DNA of 64,000 nt. Source: Acidocella sp. Lineage in GTDB: Bacteria; Pseudomonadota; Alphaproteobacteria; Acetobacterales; Acetobacteraceae. Location: assembly GCA_027308685.1 (NCBI GenBank), contig DAIDEE010000042.1, positions 1-64,000 of the forward strand, given 5' to 3'. The notes below the pieces were generated by a model that was not told the DNA's origin, searched no databases, and was given only the letters and a program-made list of their open reading frames with translations. Position numbers and translations under genes: made by a program. Of the stretch, positions 29,325 through 39,253 are shown one piece after another (the stretch's first letter is position 1; each line of letters starts with the position of its first letter).

Positions 29325-31559
29325 ATGCCTACCTGGCGGATCGATGTAGGTGGAATTGTGCAGGGCGTGGGGTTTCGGCCGTTTGTGTATCGGTTGGCAA
29401 CTCAGTACGGGCTGAACGGTTGGGTACGTAATGGTGCTGGAATCGTCGAAATTTTGCTGGCGGGCAGCGACGCCGCTGTGGCTGATTTTCAAGACGGGTT
29501 ACTTACCAAGGCACCGCCGGCAGCAAAGCCAGTATTATTGTCACGTCGTGTCGCGGCGGCGATTCCTCAAGGGTTTTCAATTTTACCGAGCACAGGTGGC
29601 GGGACGGTGATGAGCGGGCTGCCGCCAGACCTGGGGCCGTGCGCCGATTGTCTGCGCGAGTTAGCCAACCCTGCTGATCGGCGTTACCGGTATCCGTTTA
29701 TTAGCTGCACCCAATGCGGACCGCGCTATAGTTTGATCGGGTCGTTGCCGTACGACCGCGCCACCACCAGCATGGCCGGGTTTGCAATGTGCCCGGCTTG
29801 CGCTGCCGAATACGCCGACCCTGGAAACCGCCGTTTTCATGCCGAGCCAATAGCTTGCCCTGATTGTGGGCCGACGTGTTGGTTCGTTAGCCCTGCAGGA
29901 GAAGACCTTCATCACGATGCCGCGCTGGTTGGCTGTGTTGCCGCTTTACGCTCAGGCAAAATTATTGCGGTAAAAGGGGTGGGAGGATACCACTTGCTGT
30001 GCGATGCCACGTCGGAACAGGCGGTTGCGGCACTTCGGGTCCGTAAGCGCCGTCCTGACAAGCCTCTGGCCGTTTTGTATCCCGATAATCCGGCGTTGTT
30101 GGAAAACTGCGTCACGCTGAACCCCATTGCACATGCAATGCTGCGTGGTACGGCGAGACCAATTATCTTAGCGTCGCGCCACGGCGGGTTTTTAGCGGCT
30201 TCGGTGGCTCCTGGTTTGCGCGATATTGGGGTGATGTTGGCCGACAGCCCGTTGCATCATTTATTGGTGGAGGCGTTTGGCGGCCCGCTGGTAGCCACCT
30301 CTGCCAACCGCTCTGGGGAACCAATGTTAATCGACCCGGTGGAGGCGGAGCGAGAATTATCTCGCATTGCTGATGGTTTCTTGCACCACAATCGCCCTAT
30401 CGAGCGAGCGGTCGATGATAGTGTGCTCCGGGAAATTGGCGGCAAGGTGCGCTGTATTCGTGTGGCGCGTGGCTTAAGCCCGCTGGAATTTCATCTTCCT
30501 CGTCCGTTGGCGCGACCCGTACTGGCAGTGGGCGGGCACATGAAATCCACTATCGCGCTTGGATTTGGCGACAAAGTGGTGATCTCGCCGCATCTGGGCG
30601 ATCTTGATCATCCGGGGACATTAGCACAATTTTCGCGCATGGCGGCGGATTTGCAAGCACTCTACGGCGTGAAGGCTGAGTCGCTGCTGATGGATGCTCA
30701 CGCTGGCTATGGCAGTACCCGCTGGGCGAAAAGTCAAAATCTACCGGCGCAGCGTATCTGGCACCACCATGCTCACGCATCGGCGGTGGCGGGGGAATTT
30801 GGTGTTAATGAGACAATGCTGGTGTTCACCTGGGACGGTGTCGGGCTCGGGCCGGACGGCGCTCTCTGGGGCGGCGAGGCATTACTAGGTACCCCCGGCC
30901 ATTGGCAGGTTGTGGCGCGTCTCAAACGAATAAAGCTGCAAGGTAGCGATGCGGCGGCGCGGGAACCTTGGCGCAGCGGCGCTGCGCTTTGCTGGCAAAC
31001 GGCTTGCCCTTCGCCGGCGGGGTTGGTGCCGCCCGGTGGCCTGGCTGAGTCGGCTTGGGCGAATGGGCTGAATTGTCACATGACCTCAGCGGTGGGGCGC
31101 CTGTTCGACGGTGCTGCGGCATTGCTTGGACTATGCCGCATTGCAAGTTACGAAGGGCAGGGGCCGACACTGTTGGAAGCCTGCGCGGGCGACGTAGTGT
31201 CGGCGGCGGGTATGGCATTAACCAGCCAAGACAATGTGCTTGAGGCAAACTGGGCAGAACTGGTGCCAATACTCCTTGATTCCAGGAAATCTCAGATGAA
31301 CCGGGCAGCGCAGTTTCATGGGGTGCTGGCGCAGACAGCGCTTGAGATATCCCGCGTTATTCGCACCACACATGGCGTTAATCGTATCGGACTGGCAGGC
31401 GGTGTATTTCAGAACCGGCTATTGACCGAGGCGTTGCTGAGGATGTTGCAGGCCGATGGGTTCACCGTCTGTTTCGGCGAGAATATTCCGTGCAACGACG
31501 CTGGGTTAAGCTTCGGTCAAATCATTGAATTTTTAGGAGACGGTGATGAGCATTCGTGA
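29325..31559 (+). CDS. hypF: Carbamoyltransferase HypF
   Basis: A 744-residue protein that converts carbamoyl phosphate to carbamoyl-AMP and loads HypE for CN ligand synthesis. Domains in order: acylphosphatase-like (~1-90, GIVQGVGFRPFVYRLA), two zinc fingers (~105-190, CADC...CTQCGPRYS and CPAC...CPDCGP), YrdC-like (~200-380, RKRRPDKPLAVLY) and Kae1-like (~390-744, HHHAHASAVAGEF, LAGGVFQNRLL). Length is typical. Its 3' end overlaps hypE by 14 bases. Confidence 0.95.
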   Translation: MPTWRIDVGGIVQGVGFRPFVYRLATQYGLNGWVRNGAGIVEILLAGSDAAVADFQDGLLTKAPPAAKPVLLSRRVAAAIPQGFSILPSTGGGTVMSGLPPDLGPCADCLRELANPADRRYRYPFISCTQCGPRYSLIGSLPYDRATTSMAGFAMCPACAAEYADPGNRRFHAEPIACPDCGPTCWFVSPAGEDLHHDAALVGCVAALRSGKIIAVKGVGGYHLLCDATSEQAVAALRVRKRRPDKPLAVLYPDNPALLENCVTLNPIAHAMLRGTARPIILASRHGGFLAASVAPGLRDIGVMLADSPLHHLLVEAFGGPLVATSANRSGEPMLIDPVEAERELSRIADGFLHHNRPIERAVDDSVLREIGGKVRCIRVARGLSPLEFHLPRPLARPVLAVGGHMKSTIALGFGDKVVISPHLGDLDHPGTLAQFSRMAADLQALYGVKAESLLMDAHAGYGSTRWAKSQNLPAQRIWHHHAHASAVAGEFGVNETMLVFTWDGVGLGPDGALWGGEALLGTPGHWQVVARLKRIKLQGSDAAAREPWRSGAALCWQTACPSPAGLVPPGGLAESAWANGLNCHMTSAVGRLFDGAAALLGLCRIASYEGQGPTLLEACAGDVVSAAGMALTSQDNVLEANWAELVPILLDSRKSQMNRAAQFHGVLAQTALEISRVIRTTHGVNRIGLAGGVFQNRLLTEALLRMLQADGFTVCFGENIPCNDAGLSFGQIIEFLGDGDEHS

Positions 31560-32565
31560 CGATGATTTGGGCGATACGGTTACACTGGCGCATGGCAATG
31601 GCGGGCGATTGATGCGGCTGCTCATTACGCGGTTGTTCAAACCGCATCTCGGTAACCCGGCTCTCGATACGGAATCAGATGCCGCCAGCATCAGCCTGCC
31701 ACCTGGTGATGTTATGGTGACGACCGATGGCTTCACGGTGCAGCCGTTGCAGTTTCCCGGAGGCGATATTGGCGCGTTAGCCATTGACGGCGTGATAAAT
31801 GATTTAGCGGTTTCTGGCGCTATGCCGGTTTATGTCACCTTGGCGGCGTTCATTGAGGAAGGGCTGGAGATGGCGGTGCTCGAGACGATCGTCAAAAGTC
31901 TGGGCGCGGCGGCTCGGGAGGCGGGCGTGCAGGTGGTGGCAGGCGACACCAAGGTGGTCCCGCGTGGCCATGGCGGTGGTTTGTATCTGGCGCTCACCGC
32001 CATCGGTGTGCGTGCGCCGGGTTGCGAGCTTGGCGTGGGGCGGATTCAGGCGGGCGATAAAATACTGGTCAGCGGTACCGTTGGCGACCATGGCATTGCG
32101 GTAATGCTGGCGCGGGAGGCTTTCGGTTTGCGCGGCGACATCGCCTCGGATGCAGCCATTGTTTTGCCTCTGACCAAAGCATTGCTGGAAGTCCCTGGTT
32201 TGCGTTTCATGCGAGACCCAACGCGCGGTGGGCTGGCGACAGTGGCGCATGAAATCGCACAAGCCTGTCGCCTTGGCGTAATTCTGGAGGAAGCGGTTAT
32301 CCCGATCAGCCCTGCAACCGCCTCGGTTTGCGACATTTTAGGTTATGATGCCTTGTATCTGGCCAGTGAAGGCCGGGTAGTGGCGGTGCTGGCCCCTGCA
32401 GCAGCCCCCGCCGCTTTGGCGGCATGGCAGGCGCTGGAAGCGGGACAAAATGCCGCAATCATCGGGACTGTAGGAGTGGGGCGGGGTGTGCAACTATGCA
32501 CACCCATCGGCGGGGCGCGTTATTTACCGGAACTGGAAGCTGATGCGCTGCCGCGGATTTGCTAG
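31546..32565 (+). CDS. hypE: Hydrogenase maturation protein HypE
   Basis: A 339-residue PurM-like ATPase that dehydrates the carbamoyl group to thiocyanate on its C-terminal Cys. The protein ends PRIC with that Cys last, so it looks functional. Other motifs: LAHGNGGRLMRLLI, VMVTTDGFTVQPL, DPTRGGLATVAHEIA. The ATG at 31546 lies within the end of hypF; a GTG codon directly before it could also start. Its TAG stop overlaps the oppositely oriented hypB stop in a CTAG tetramer at 32562-32565. Confidence 0.95.
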   Translation: MSIRDDDLGDTVTLAHGNGGRLMRLLITRLFKPHLGNPALDTESDAASISLPPGDVMVTTDGFTVQPLQFPGGDIGALAIDGVINDLAVSGAMPVYVTLAAFIEEGLEMAVLETIVKSLGAAAREAGVQVVAGDTKVVPRGHGGGLYLALTAIGVRAPGCELGVGRIQAGDKILVSGTVGDHGIAVMLAREAFGLRGDIASDAAIVLPLTKALLEVPGLRFMRDPTRGGLATVAHEIAQACRLGVILEEAVIPISPATASVCDILGYDALYLASEGRVVAVLAPAAAPAALAAWQALEAGQNAAIIGTVGVGRGVQLCTPIGGARYLPELEADALPRIC

Positions 32566-33344
32566 CGTTGCATGGTGACGCGGGCAACGCCGGCACGGAG
32601 CCAGCCGTACCACGCCTCCAACCCGTCGCCGGAGCGGGCTGATAGGGTGAAGCTGGTAATGCCCGGATGCACCTGCTGTGCATAAGCCTCGGCCTTCGCG
32701 ACGCTAAAATCCACATACGCCAGGAGGTCGGATTTATTCAGGATCATTAAATCGGCGGCGTGGAACATGTCGGGGTATTTCAGCGGTTTGTCCTCGCCTT
32801 CGGTGGTTGAGAGCACCACCACCTTATGAGCCTCGCCCAGATCAAACCCGGCTGGACAGACCAGATTGCCAACGTTTTCGATGAACAATACACCGTTTTG
32901 AATTTCTGGCAGATGCTCCATGGCGTGGCCCACGGCGTGCGCATCAAGGTGACACCCCTTTCCGGTGTTTATCTGCCAGGCTGGCACACCGGTGGCCTGA
33001 ATTCGTGCCGCATCTAGTCCGGTTTGCTGGTCGCCCTCAATCACTGCCACCCGCATCTCGGATTTCAGGGCTTCAACGGTTTTCACTAACAGTGAGGTTT
33101 TGCCAGAGCCGGGGCTGGAAACCAAATTGACCACAAACAAATTCTGGCTCGCAAAAAACCGCCGGTTGGCATCGGCATAGCGCTGGTTTTTCGCCATAAT
33201 GTCCTGTTCGATCTGCACCATGCGCGTCGCCGGCATGCCCGCAGCATGAGCGTGCAAAGGAGCGCGATCATGGGGGTGATCATGATGGTGATCATCATGT
33301 TCCAGGGTGTCGTGTTCGCCGCAGCCACAAATACTACACATCAC
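32562..33344 (-). CDS. hypB: Hydrogenase nickel incorporation GTPase HypB
   Basis: A 260-residue GTPase that delivers nickel to the large subunit. The N-terminus has the high-affinity site MCSICGCGE followed by a His/Asp-rich stretch (~15-33) typical of nickel storage in HypB of some proteobacteria. The GTPase core has SSPGSGKTSLLVKT, EGDQQTGLD, TGKGCHLDAH (metal-site Cys and His), ENVGNLVCPAGFDLGE and NKSDLL. Two tandem ATG codons begin the gene; the second gives the standard CxxCGC start. It overlaps the hypA stop. Confidence 0.95.
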   Translation of the reverse strand: MMCSICGCGEHDTLEHDDHHHDHPHDRAPLHAHAAGMPATRMVQIEQDIMAKNQRYADANRRFFASQNLFVVNLVSSPGSGKTSLLVKTVEALKSEMRVAVIEGDQQTGLDAARIQATGVPAWQINTGKGCHLDAHAVGHAMEHLPEIQNGVLFIENVGNLVCPAGFDLGEAHKVVVLSTTEGEDKPLKYPDMFHAADLMILNKSDLLAYVDFSVAKAEAYAQQVHPGITSFTLSARSGDGLEAWYGWLRAGVARVTMQR

Positions 33345-33682
33345 GCCACCTCAATTTGTTTGATCCGCATCTGCTCACCATCGAGCACCTGCAACTGGTA
33401 ACTGCCGCATGTGGGGCAACCATCGCCCCGGCGGGTGATGGGCACGCTGGTTGAACAGTTCATGCACCAGGCTTCTCCTGCGACAGGAATAATTTCAAGC
33501 CTGGCATCTTCAGCCACAGTGCCGCGCGCCACGATCTCGAAATTGAACGTCATGGCGTCGGGTTCAACTGTCGCCAGCGCCCCGATTTCCAGCCACACGG
33601 CAAAGATTTTTGCAAACCCTTTGCTCATCGCCTGATCCTCAAGCGATTGCACCAGCCCCTCGCAGAGTGCCAGTTCATGCAT
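33341..33682 (-). CDS. hypA: Hydrogenase nickel incorporation metallochaperone HypA
   Basis: A 113-residue nickel chaperone starting MHELALCEGLVQ, where the His after Met ligates nickel. The zinc site is C-x2-C...C-x2-C (CMNC and CPTCGS). The start at 33682 overlaps the rubredoxin stop by eight bases; the longer frame runs through the rubredoxin gene. It works with HypB in the next gene. Confidence 0.95.
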   Translation of the reverse strand: MHELALCEGLVQSLEDQAMSKGFAKIFAVWLEIGALATVEPDAMTFNFEIVARGTVAEDARLEIIPVAGEAWCMNCSTSVPITRRGDGCPTCGSYQLQVLDGEQMRIKQIEVA

Positions 33683-33863
33683 CGGTGTGACCGGTATCAA
33701 TGAGGAGGAACTGCGCTTTTGGCGCCTCGCACACCGGACAGCACCAATCCTCGGGTAGTTCGATAAAGGGCTTGCCAGGTTCGATTTGTGCGGCATCGTC
33801 GCCTATCGCCGGATCGTAAATTGTCCAGCAAATCCGGCATTCAAATTGTGCCAACAGGGTCAT
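33675..33863 (-). CDS. Rubredoxin of the hydrogenase operon (HupI/HoxR-like)
   Basis: A 62-residue rubredoxin with iron ligands CRIC (~9-12) and CCPVC (~42-46). The usual Gly after the first CxxC is Trp here (CRICWTIYDP), followed by the GDDA and PEDWCCPVC segments of the family. Rubredoxins in hup/hox operons help make oxygen-tolerant hydrogenase under air, probably by protecting the iron-sulfur clusters of the small subunit. Four-base overlap with the preceding gene. Confidence 0.9.
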   Translation of the reverse strand: MTLLAQFECRICWTIYDPAIGDDAAQIEPGKPFIELPEDWCCPVCEAPKAQFLLIDTGHTDA

Positions 33864-34681
33864 TGATAAACGCTGCCGACTGAACGCAGCCTATCTGCAG
33901 AATCGGCGATGTCATCGGCAGCAGCGCATGCCACCGCAGGGATACTGGCGATTTCGAGAGAGTTGAGTATCAACGCATCACTGGCGTTGGAATATTGCAC
34001 CCACCAGGTACCGGCAAGGTTGGTGCTGCGAATACGGCATGAGCCATAGCCCCCGGAGATAATCACCACCGGGCCTTCCCCCAGCATTCTCACTAGCCAA
34101 GTAAGTTCGTCGTCACTCATCGGCACCAGGTCAAGATTGATCATGTGTGGTCGACCGCTGGCTTCAAATTCAGCACTGCGGGCAATTAACTCGGCCAGGA
34201 TATGCGGTGCGTTAACAATATTGTCGGGAATACACTCAGGGGCCGGCAGCGGTAGCGGGCCGGCTTTGGCGCGCGTGCGGAGTATGGTGGGAATATCGGC
34301 CACCTCCAACATATCAACTGCTACGCCAGCATTAGCATCGCTGCGGATGCGCCAAAGGCCGGTGAAGATGGTTTCCTCCACTTGCAGTAATGGCTCTCCC
34401 ATCGCCAAGGCGCTGACCTCGCCAGGGCGGAGCACCTCGTTCAGGAAGCGCCGCTCTTCGGGCGTGATATCGGTAAGATCAAGCATTTGCACCGGACCAT
34501 CAACGAGATACGCTTCCAGGGCTGCGGCAATCCGCGGCAACCAACCTGCTCCGGCAGCGCGCAGAGCTGGGTCATCAGGTAAAACTGGCGGGATATAAAC
34601 TGCGACGGTTTTTGCAAGCGGTAGATAATCCGGCCCGTTTTCTAGCGGCAGGCCCGGCGGTGGATTAGGAAGGCCGAGCAT
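33860..34681 (-). CDS. Hydrogenase expression/formation protein HyaF/HupH-like
   Basis: A 273-residue protein. The C-terminal half matches the HupH domain (LLQVEETIFTGLWRIR, VDMLEVADIPTILRTRA, and GYGSCRIRSTNLAGTWWVQYSNASDALILNSLEIASIP). Members of this family assist small-subunit iron-sulfur assembly in uptake hydrogenases. The ATG at 34681, one base after the HyaE stop, is preferred over a longer frame that would overlap. Its place in the hyaABCDEF order supports the name. Confidence 0.88.
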   Translation of the reverse strand: MLGLPNPPPGLPLENGPDYLPLAKTVAVYIPPVLPDDPALRAAGAGWLPRIAAALEAYLVDGPVQMLDLTDITPEERRFLNEVLRPGEVSALAMGEPLLQVEETIFTGLWRIRSDANAGVAVDMLEVADIPTILRTRAKAGPLPLPAPECIPDNIVNAPHILAELIARSAEFEASGRPHMINLDLVPMSDDELTWLVRMLGEGPVVIISGGYGSCRIRSTNLAGTWWVQYSNASDALILNSLEIASIPAVACAAADDIADSADRLRSVGSVYQ

Positions 34682-34682
34682 T

Positions 34683-35084
34683 TTAGTTTGTCTCCGTAAC
34701 ATATTGTGGGGCTGCATTGTACAATGCGTTAATTTCGTCGAGGTAAACAGCCCAGTCACGTACGCGCGGCAAAACGCCTAGTGTTACGCCTTCACGTAAA
34801 AACACCAGGCTGGGGCGGATGCCGACCTGGAATCGTTTGGCAATGGCGCGTTCGGTATCGGGGTTGATAGCGCCAACTTTGAAACGTTTATGAAAGGCTA
34901 CCATTAGTTCAGGCAGAATCACCGCTACGTCGTCGATTTCAGGATAGCGTACGGCATCACCGGTGAAGAACAACACGCAATCCCCATGGGCGATAAACGC
35001 TTCTATATTTTCGCCAGAAATTTGTACAATATCAGGACGGCCAAATAGCCGTTGCAGGGCTGGCGTTAGAGTGGTGGTCGTCAT
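34683..35084 (-). CDS. Hydrogenase accessory protein HyaE/HupG-like
   Basis: A 133-residue thioredoxin-fold protein without the catalytic Cys pair. The segment CVLFFTGDAVRYPEIDDVAVILPELM is family-typical. HyaE-type proteins are chaperones that bind the Tat-signal small subunit before export. The ATG at 35084 overlaps the HupD stop (ATGA). A longer frame of about 100 extra codons upstream is the antisense-like shadow inside hupD and is rejected. Confidence 0.88.
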   Translation of the reverse strand: MTTTTLTPALQRLFGRPDIVQISGENIEAFIAHGDCVLFFTGDAVRYPEIDDVAVILPELMVAFHKRFKVGAINPDTERAIAKRFQVGIRPSLVFLREGVTLGVLPRVRDWAVYLDEINALYNAAPQYVTETN

Positions 35085-35641
35085 GCGAAACACCCCGATT
35101 CGTAGGCGGCGAGGCCAACGCAGAGTGGTCCGAGCGGTTCCACTTGTTGGTCCGGCGGCCGGGCGTTCACAACAACACCTTGACCGATCAAAAAGGCCAC
35201 CGTCTCGGCCACTGCAGGGTCGATTTGGGCCTTCACCGAGGGTGTCACACTGGCGCCATAGTTTTCTAAATTCAAAGGCTGTACGCCGATCAAGCGCATT
35301 CGTGCCGGTAAGCGGCCATTCAGTCGTGCGAGCCCCAATACGTCGAGCATACTTGTTTGGTGCAGGCTCATTTTTTTGGCAGATAAGCAATAGGGCACCG
35401 CATCGTCATCCACCAGATGCAAACTACCAGGACTCAGGCCGTAATCGACTGCATCGAGGATAACCAGCACTTCGGCGTCTTCAATGATCGGCAGTAAGGT
35501 TAACCCCTGCGTGCCGCCATCGATGAGCCGAACATTCTCAGGAAACTCGTAGCGCTCATGCAAGGCCTCTACCGCTCGTACGCCGAAGCCTTCATCGGCC
35601 CATAGAATATTACCGACCCCGAGAATAATGATTTGTTTCAC
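35081..35641 (-). CDS. hupD: Hydrogenase large-subunit maturation protease
   Basis: A 186-residue endopeptidase (HyaD/HupD family) that removes the C-terminal tail of the large subunit after nickel insertion. Start MKQIIILGVGNILWADEGFG, with nickel-sensing residues Glu17, Asp63 (ILDAVDYG) and His94 (SLHQTSML), matching the E16/D62/H93 set of the E. coli enzymes. It overlaps the cytochrome b stop by four bases and hyaE by four. Confidence 0.94.
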   Translation of the reverse strand: MKQIIILGVGNILWADEGFGVRAVEALHERYEFPENVRLIDGGTQGLTLLPIIEDAEVLVILDAVDYGLSPGSLHLVDDDAVPYCLSAKKMSLHQTSMLDVLGLARLNGRLPARMRLIGVQPLNLENYGASVTPSVKAQIDPAVAETVAFLIGQGVVVNARPPDQQVEPLGPLCVGLAAYESGCFA

Positions 35642-36342
35642 GGACGATTATCCTTAAAGAAACGCCAGCCGTTGATCATCGTGCTGATGATGGTCTGGCG
35701 TGACATAATATCCTCACGGATGGCCATATAAACATGGACCATTACGAAGATGATAATGTACCACATACCGAGATGATGCCATGTGTGCACATCCTGACTG
35801 CTACCGAAGGCAGGGATCACCCAACTGGAGAAAACAATATTGGCCCAGGACCCAGGACCCGTGCCTTCACCATAGAGTGCGAAGCCGGTAACGATTTGGA
35901 ACAATACGCCAAGTACGAACATAGTGAACATCGCCACCTGCGCGAGCGGATTGTGGCCAACTTCCTTAGCAGTTTCGCGTTCGATCAGCAGATACCAGCG
36001 GATAGTACGGAAAAAAGAACTGCGCCATTCCCGTTTCCACACGTGTGGCATAAAAATCTCCCGTGCATAGGCATTGCCGGCAAATGCCCAATAGATGCGC
36101 ACCAGCATTCCGATGGCCAACACATAGCCGGAGGTAAAATGGATGAACCTGATATCGCCCATGATATAATGGTTATACGGTTCCCCAGTGATCAACGGCC
36201 AAGCTGGGTTACCAATTAAAAAACCGGTTACAGCCAGTAATGTGATCGCGAGCGCGGTCGTCCAGTGCCAGAGACGTACCGGTAGTTCATACACATAGAC
36301 CGGTGCGGTTACTTCGGGGGCGGGCGTTACTTGTGCGTCCAT
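35638..36342 (-). CDS. hyaC: Hydrogenase cytochrome b subunit
   Basis: A 234-residue membrane cytochrome b with four transmembrane helices. Conserved His residues include the RLWHWTTALAI segment, the GDIRFIHFTSGYVL segment and the VHTWHHLGMWYIIIF region; several of these bind two b hemes. It anchors the hydrogenase dimer at the periplasmic face and passes electrons from H2 to quinone. The gene starts two bases after the hyaB stop. Confidence 0.94.
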   Translation of the reverse strand: MDAQVTPAPEVTAPVYVYELPVRLWHWTTALAITLLAVTGFLIGNPAWPLITGEPYNHYIMGDIRFIHFTSGYVLAIGMLVRIYWAFAGNAYAREIFMPHVWKREWRSSFFRTIRWYLLIERETAKEVGHNPLAQVAMFTMFVLGVLFQIVTGFALYGEGTGPGSWANIVFSSWVIPAFGSSQDVHTWHHLGMWYIIIFVMVHVYMAIREDIMSRQTIISTMINGWRFFKDNRP

Positions 36343-36344
36343 GG

Positions 36345-38138
36345 CTACCGGACCTTCACGCTGATCAACTCGCCGCCATCAGGCGCGATGACGTGGGTGG
36401 AGCAGGCGAGGCAGGGGTCAAAACTATGCAGGGTACGTAAAATTTCGAGCGGTTGATTGGGGTCGGCCAACGGGGTGTTCAAAAGCGCAGCCTCAAAAGC
36501 GCCGATGGAGCCCGATGGATCGCGTGGCGAACCATTCCAGGTTGTCGGTACCACTGCTTGATAGGATTCAATTTTGGCATCTTTGATATGAATCCAGTGT
36601 CCCAAGGCACCGCGAGGGGCTTCAGCGAAGCCAACGCCTTTGGCATCGGCAGGCCACGTCGAAGGGTCCCATTTATCGGTGTTGGCGGTAGCCAAGTCCC
36701 CGGCGGCGAGGTTGGCCATAAGTTGATCGAAAAAACGGCGCATATGATGCGCTGCCCATGAGGCCTCGAGGCCACGCGCTGCGGTCCGGCCCAATGTGGT
36801 AAACAAAGCGGCCAGGGGCAGCTTTAAGTTGGTAAGTAACCTGTCAACCGGGTCTTTGAATTCAGCAATCCCCATGGCGTAACCCAGCGTAAAGCGCGAT
36901 AATGGTCCCACTTCCATTGCTTGGCCCCGCCACCGTGCAGCTTTGATAAAGGAGTATTTTGCATCTTCATCAAGTTGCTTGATGTTGGTCTTCGTGCCGA
37001 TGGTTTTTGGCCCCAGCACAAAATTAGGTTCTGTGACGCCGGCCCAGGGGTGCAGACCCTTGGCTTCATCCGGGTACGTGTACCAGGAATGATCAACGAA
37101 CTCCTGCACTTGATCAGGGTCGGTGAGGTCGACATCATGAATTTCGTTGAGGTTACCATTGATGATGGCGCCGCGCGGCATAAGTAGGCTGTTATTGGAA
37201 TAGTCATTGGCTTTGCCAGGGAATTCACCATACGATAAAATATTTTTACCAGCCAGGCCACCGCCGAAATCCCAGCCTTTATAGAAACTAGCGATTGCGG
37301 TGAGGTCGGGAAGATAAACTTCATCGATGAATTTGATCGTGCGGTCGATGATATCCGAGACGAGGTTTAATTGTACTATATTCACCGGCGCACCGGCAGC
37401 CATTGGTCCATCGAGATTTATGGCACACGCCATACCACCCACCAACCAATTCGGATGCGGATTTTTACCGCCAAATACGGTATGAATTTTTACAATTTCG
37501 CGCTGAAAATCAAGAGCTTCCAGATAATGCGCCACCGCCATCAAATTCGCTTCGGGCGGTAGCAAATACGCTGGGTTACCCCAGTAGCCGTTCATGAAGG
37601 GCCCAAGTTGACCAGACGAGATAAAACGTTGCAGTTTGGCCTGCACATCGGAGAAATACCCGGGCGAAGAATTTGGCCAAGGTGAGATGCTCTGCGCTAG
37701 TGCGCTGGTGGCTTTAGGGTCAGCCTTCAGAGTGCTGACAACATCGACCCAATCAAGCGCGTGCAGATGGTAGAAATGCACCAGATGGTCATGCGCGTAC
37801 AGCGTAGCTTGCATCAAATTTCGGATGATATTCGCATTGTTTGGTATTTTAATCCCCAGTGCGTTTTCAACGGTGCGCACCGATGCCAGCGCGTGAGTGC
37901 CAGTGCAAACGCCACAGATGCGTTCACAGAAAGCCCATGCGTCTCGCGGGTCGCGGCCTTTGAGAATAATCTCAAGCCCACGCCACATGGTGCCGGAGGA
38001 TACTGCATTACGGATAACGTTGTTGGAGTCGAGATTAACCTCGCAGCGCATATGACCTTCGATCCGCGTGACCGGATCGACCACCATGCGGCGGCCACTG
38101 TCGTCCAGATTAAAGCCGTTGGGGGTTGCAAAATTCAT
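36345..38138 (-). CDS. hyaB: NiFe uptake hydrogenase large subunit, group 1
   Basis: A 597-residue catalytic subunit. The L1 motif [12 protein letters not shown] gives nickel ligands Cys75 and Cys78, and the L2 motif DPCLACSTH at the C-terminus gives Cys576 and Cys579. After His582 there is a 15-residue tail ([15 protein letters not shown]) that HupD should remove. The N-terminus [15 protein letters not shown] is standard. It overlaps hyaA by four bases. Together with HyaA it oxidises H2 in the periplasm. Confidence 0.97.
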   Translation of the reverse strand: MNFATPNGFNLDDSGRRMVVDPVTRIEGHMRCEVNLDSNNVIRNAVSSGTMWRGLEIILKGRDPRDAWAFCERICGVCTGTHALASVRTVENALGIKIPNNANIIRNLMQATLYAHDHLVHFYHLHALDWVDVVSTLKADPKATSALAQSISPWPNSSPGYFSDVQAKLQRFISSGQLGPFMNGYWGNPAYLLPPEANLMAVAHYLEALDFQREIVKIHTVFGGKNPHPNWLVGGMACAINLDGPMAAGAPVNIVQLNLVSDIIDRTIKFIDEVYLPDLTAIASFYKGWDFGGGLAGKNILSYGEFPGKANDYSNNSLLMPRGAIINGNLNEIHDVDLTDPDQVQEFVDHSWYTYPDEAKGLHPWAGVTEPNFVLGPKTIGTKTNIKQLDEDAKYSFIKAARWRGQAMEVGPLSRFTLGYAMGIAEFKDPVDRLLTNLKLPLAALFTTLGRTAARGLEASWAAHHMRRFFDQLMANLAAGDLATANTDKWDPSTWPADAKGVGFAEAPRGALGHWIHIKDAKIESYQAVVPTTWNGSPRDPSGSIGAFEAALLNTPLADPNQPLEILRTLHSFDPCLACSTHVIAPDGGELISVKVR

Positions 38139-39253
38139 GACTGGTCTCCCTTTGGCGCCGCCGGCGGTTCTGGTTTTTTCCGGTTGTGCTGTTTGATCGC
38201 GCTCAATCCGGCATGGACGACGACACCCGCGCCAGCCACAGCAGCGCCGGTCAGGCCGATCTCATCTGCCGTCGCCTCGATGCCAAGCCCGGCACCAACA
38301 TACGAGAGGCGTTTGTAGAACGGACCATTGTCCCAAAAATTATCTTCTGAACAACCGATACAGCCATGACCCGCCTGAATGGGGAATGACACACCACCAT
38401 TCCAGCGGATGGTTGAACAGGCGTTGTAAGTGGTCGGGCCTTTGCAGCCCATTTTATACAGGCAGTAGCCGGCCCGCGCCCCTTCATCGTCCCATGATTG
38501 CACAAACTCGCCAGCATCGAAATGCGGACGGCGGTAGCATTTGTCGTGAATGCGTTGGCCGTAAAACATCACCGGACGCCCACGGCTATCAAGTTCCGGT
38601 AATTGGTTGAACGTGAGAATATAGCTGATCACACCGGTCATAACTTCGGCAATCGGCGGACAACCCGGTACTTTGATGATTGGTTTGTCAGTAATCACCT
38701 TATCAATCGGCACCGCATTGGTTGGGTTAGGCCGGGCAGCCTGCACGCAACCCCATGAGGCACATGCCCCCCAGGCAATAACCGCCTTGGCATTTGCGGC
38801 CACGGCCTTCAGACGATCAACGAAGGGCTGACCACCAACGATACAATACATGCCATCTTCATTGAGCGGTGGGTTCCCCTCGACCGCTAGAATATATTCA
38901 CCTGGATATTTGGCGGGGATTTCATTCAGGATCGATTCAGCTTGTTCGCCGGCGGCAGCCATCAACGTGTCGTCGTAGTCGAGCGAGATCATCTTCAGAA
39001 TAACGTCGCTGGAGAGTGGGTTGCCGGAGCGAATGAAGGACTCAGAGCAGCAGGTGCACTCCAACCCGTGCATCCATAACACGGGTAGCCGCGGCTTGGT
39101 CTCCATGGCGTAAGCAATTTGAGATGCATAAAGCGGTTCTAGCCCAAGGGCCGCCGCAGTGAGACTGCAGAACTTCAAAAACGAGCGTCGACTGGTCCCC
39201 TGGGCGCGCATCATCTCGTAGAAAGTTTGAATATTTGGCATGGCCGGCGTCAC
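38135..39253 (-). CDS. hyaA: NiFe uptake hydrogenase small subunit, oxygen-tolerant type
   Basis: A 372-residue iron-sulfur subunit with a Tat signal (TSRRSFLKF, residues ~20-28) that carries both subunits across the membrane. The GTG at 39253 is chosen because AGGAG lies seven bases before it; an ATG four codons later is the alternative. The proximal-cluster region reads [10 protein letters not shown] and [10 protein letters not shown]. It therefore has the two extra cysteines (~68 and ~169) that replace Gly in standard enzymes and build the [4Fe-3S] cluster of oxygen-tolerant group 1d hydrogenases. A C-terminal hydrophobic helix (~325-350) anchors it. It is the first gene of the hya operon. 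Confidence 0.95.
   Translation of the reverse strand: MTPAMPNIQTFYEMMRAQGTSRRSFLKFCSLTAAALGLEPLYASQIAYAMETKPRLPVLWMHGLECTCCSESFIRSGNPLSSDVILKMISLDYDDTLMAAAGEQAESILNEIPAKYPGEYILAVEGNPPLNEDGMYCIVGGQPFVDRLKAVAANAKAVIAWGACASWGCVQAARPNPTNAVPIDKVITDKPIIKVPGCPPIAEVMTGVISYILTFNQLPELDSRGRPVMFYGQRIHDKCYRRPHFDAGEFVQSWDDEGARAGYCLYKMGCKGPTTYNACSTIRWNGGVSFPIQAGHGCIGCSEDNFWDNGPFYKRLSYVGAGLGIEATADEIGLTGAAVAGAGVVVHAGLSAIKQHNRKKPEPPAAPKGDQS

Noticed and set aside
28610-29492. Long minus-strand frames of about 200 codons inside hypD and the hypD/hypF junction
   Set aside because: They are antisense to well-conserved hypD and hypF, with Arg/Pro/His-rich composition typical of shadow frames.
35085-35390. N-terminal extension of the HyaE-like gene
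   Set aside because: The extra ~100 codons lie in another frame of hupD. The start overlapping the hupD stop (ATGA) gives the family-typical length.
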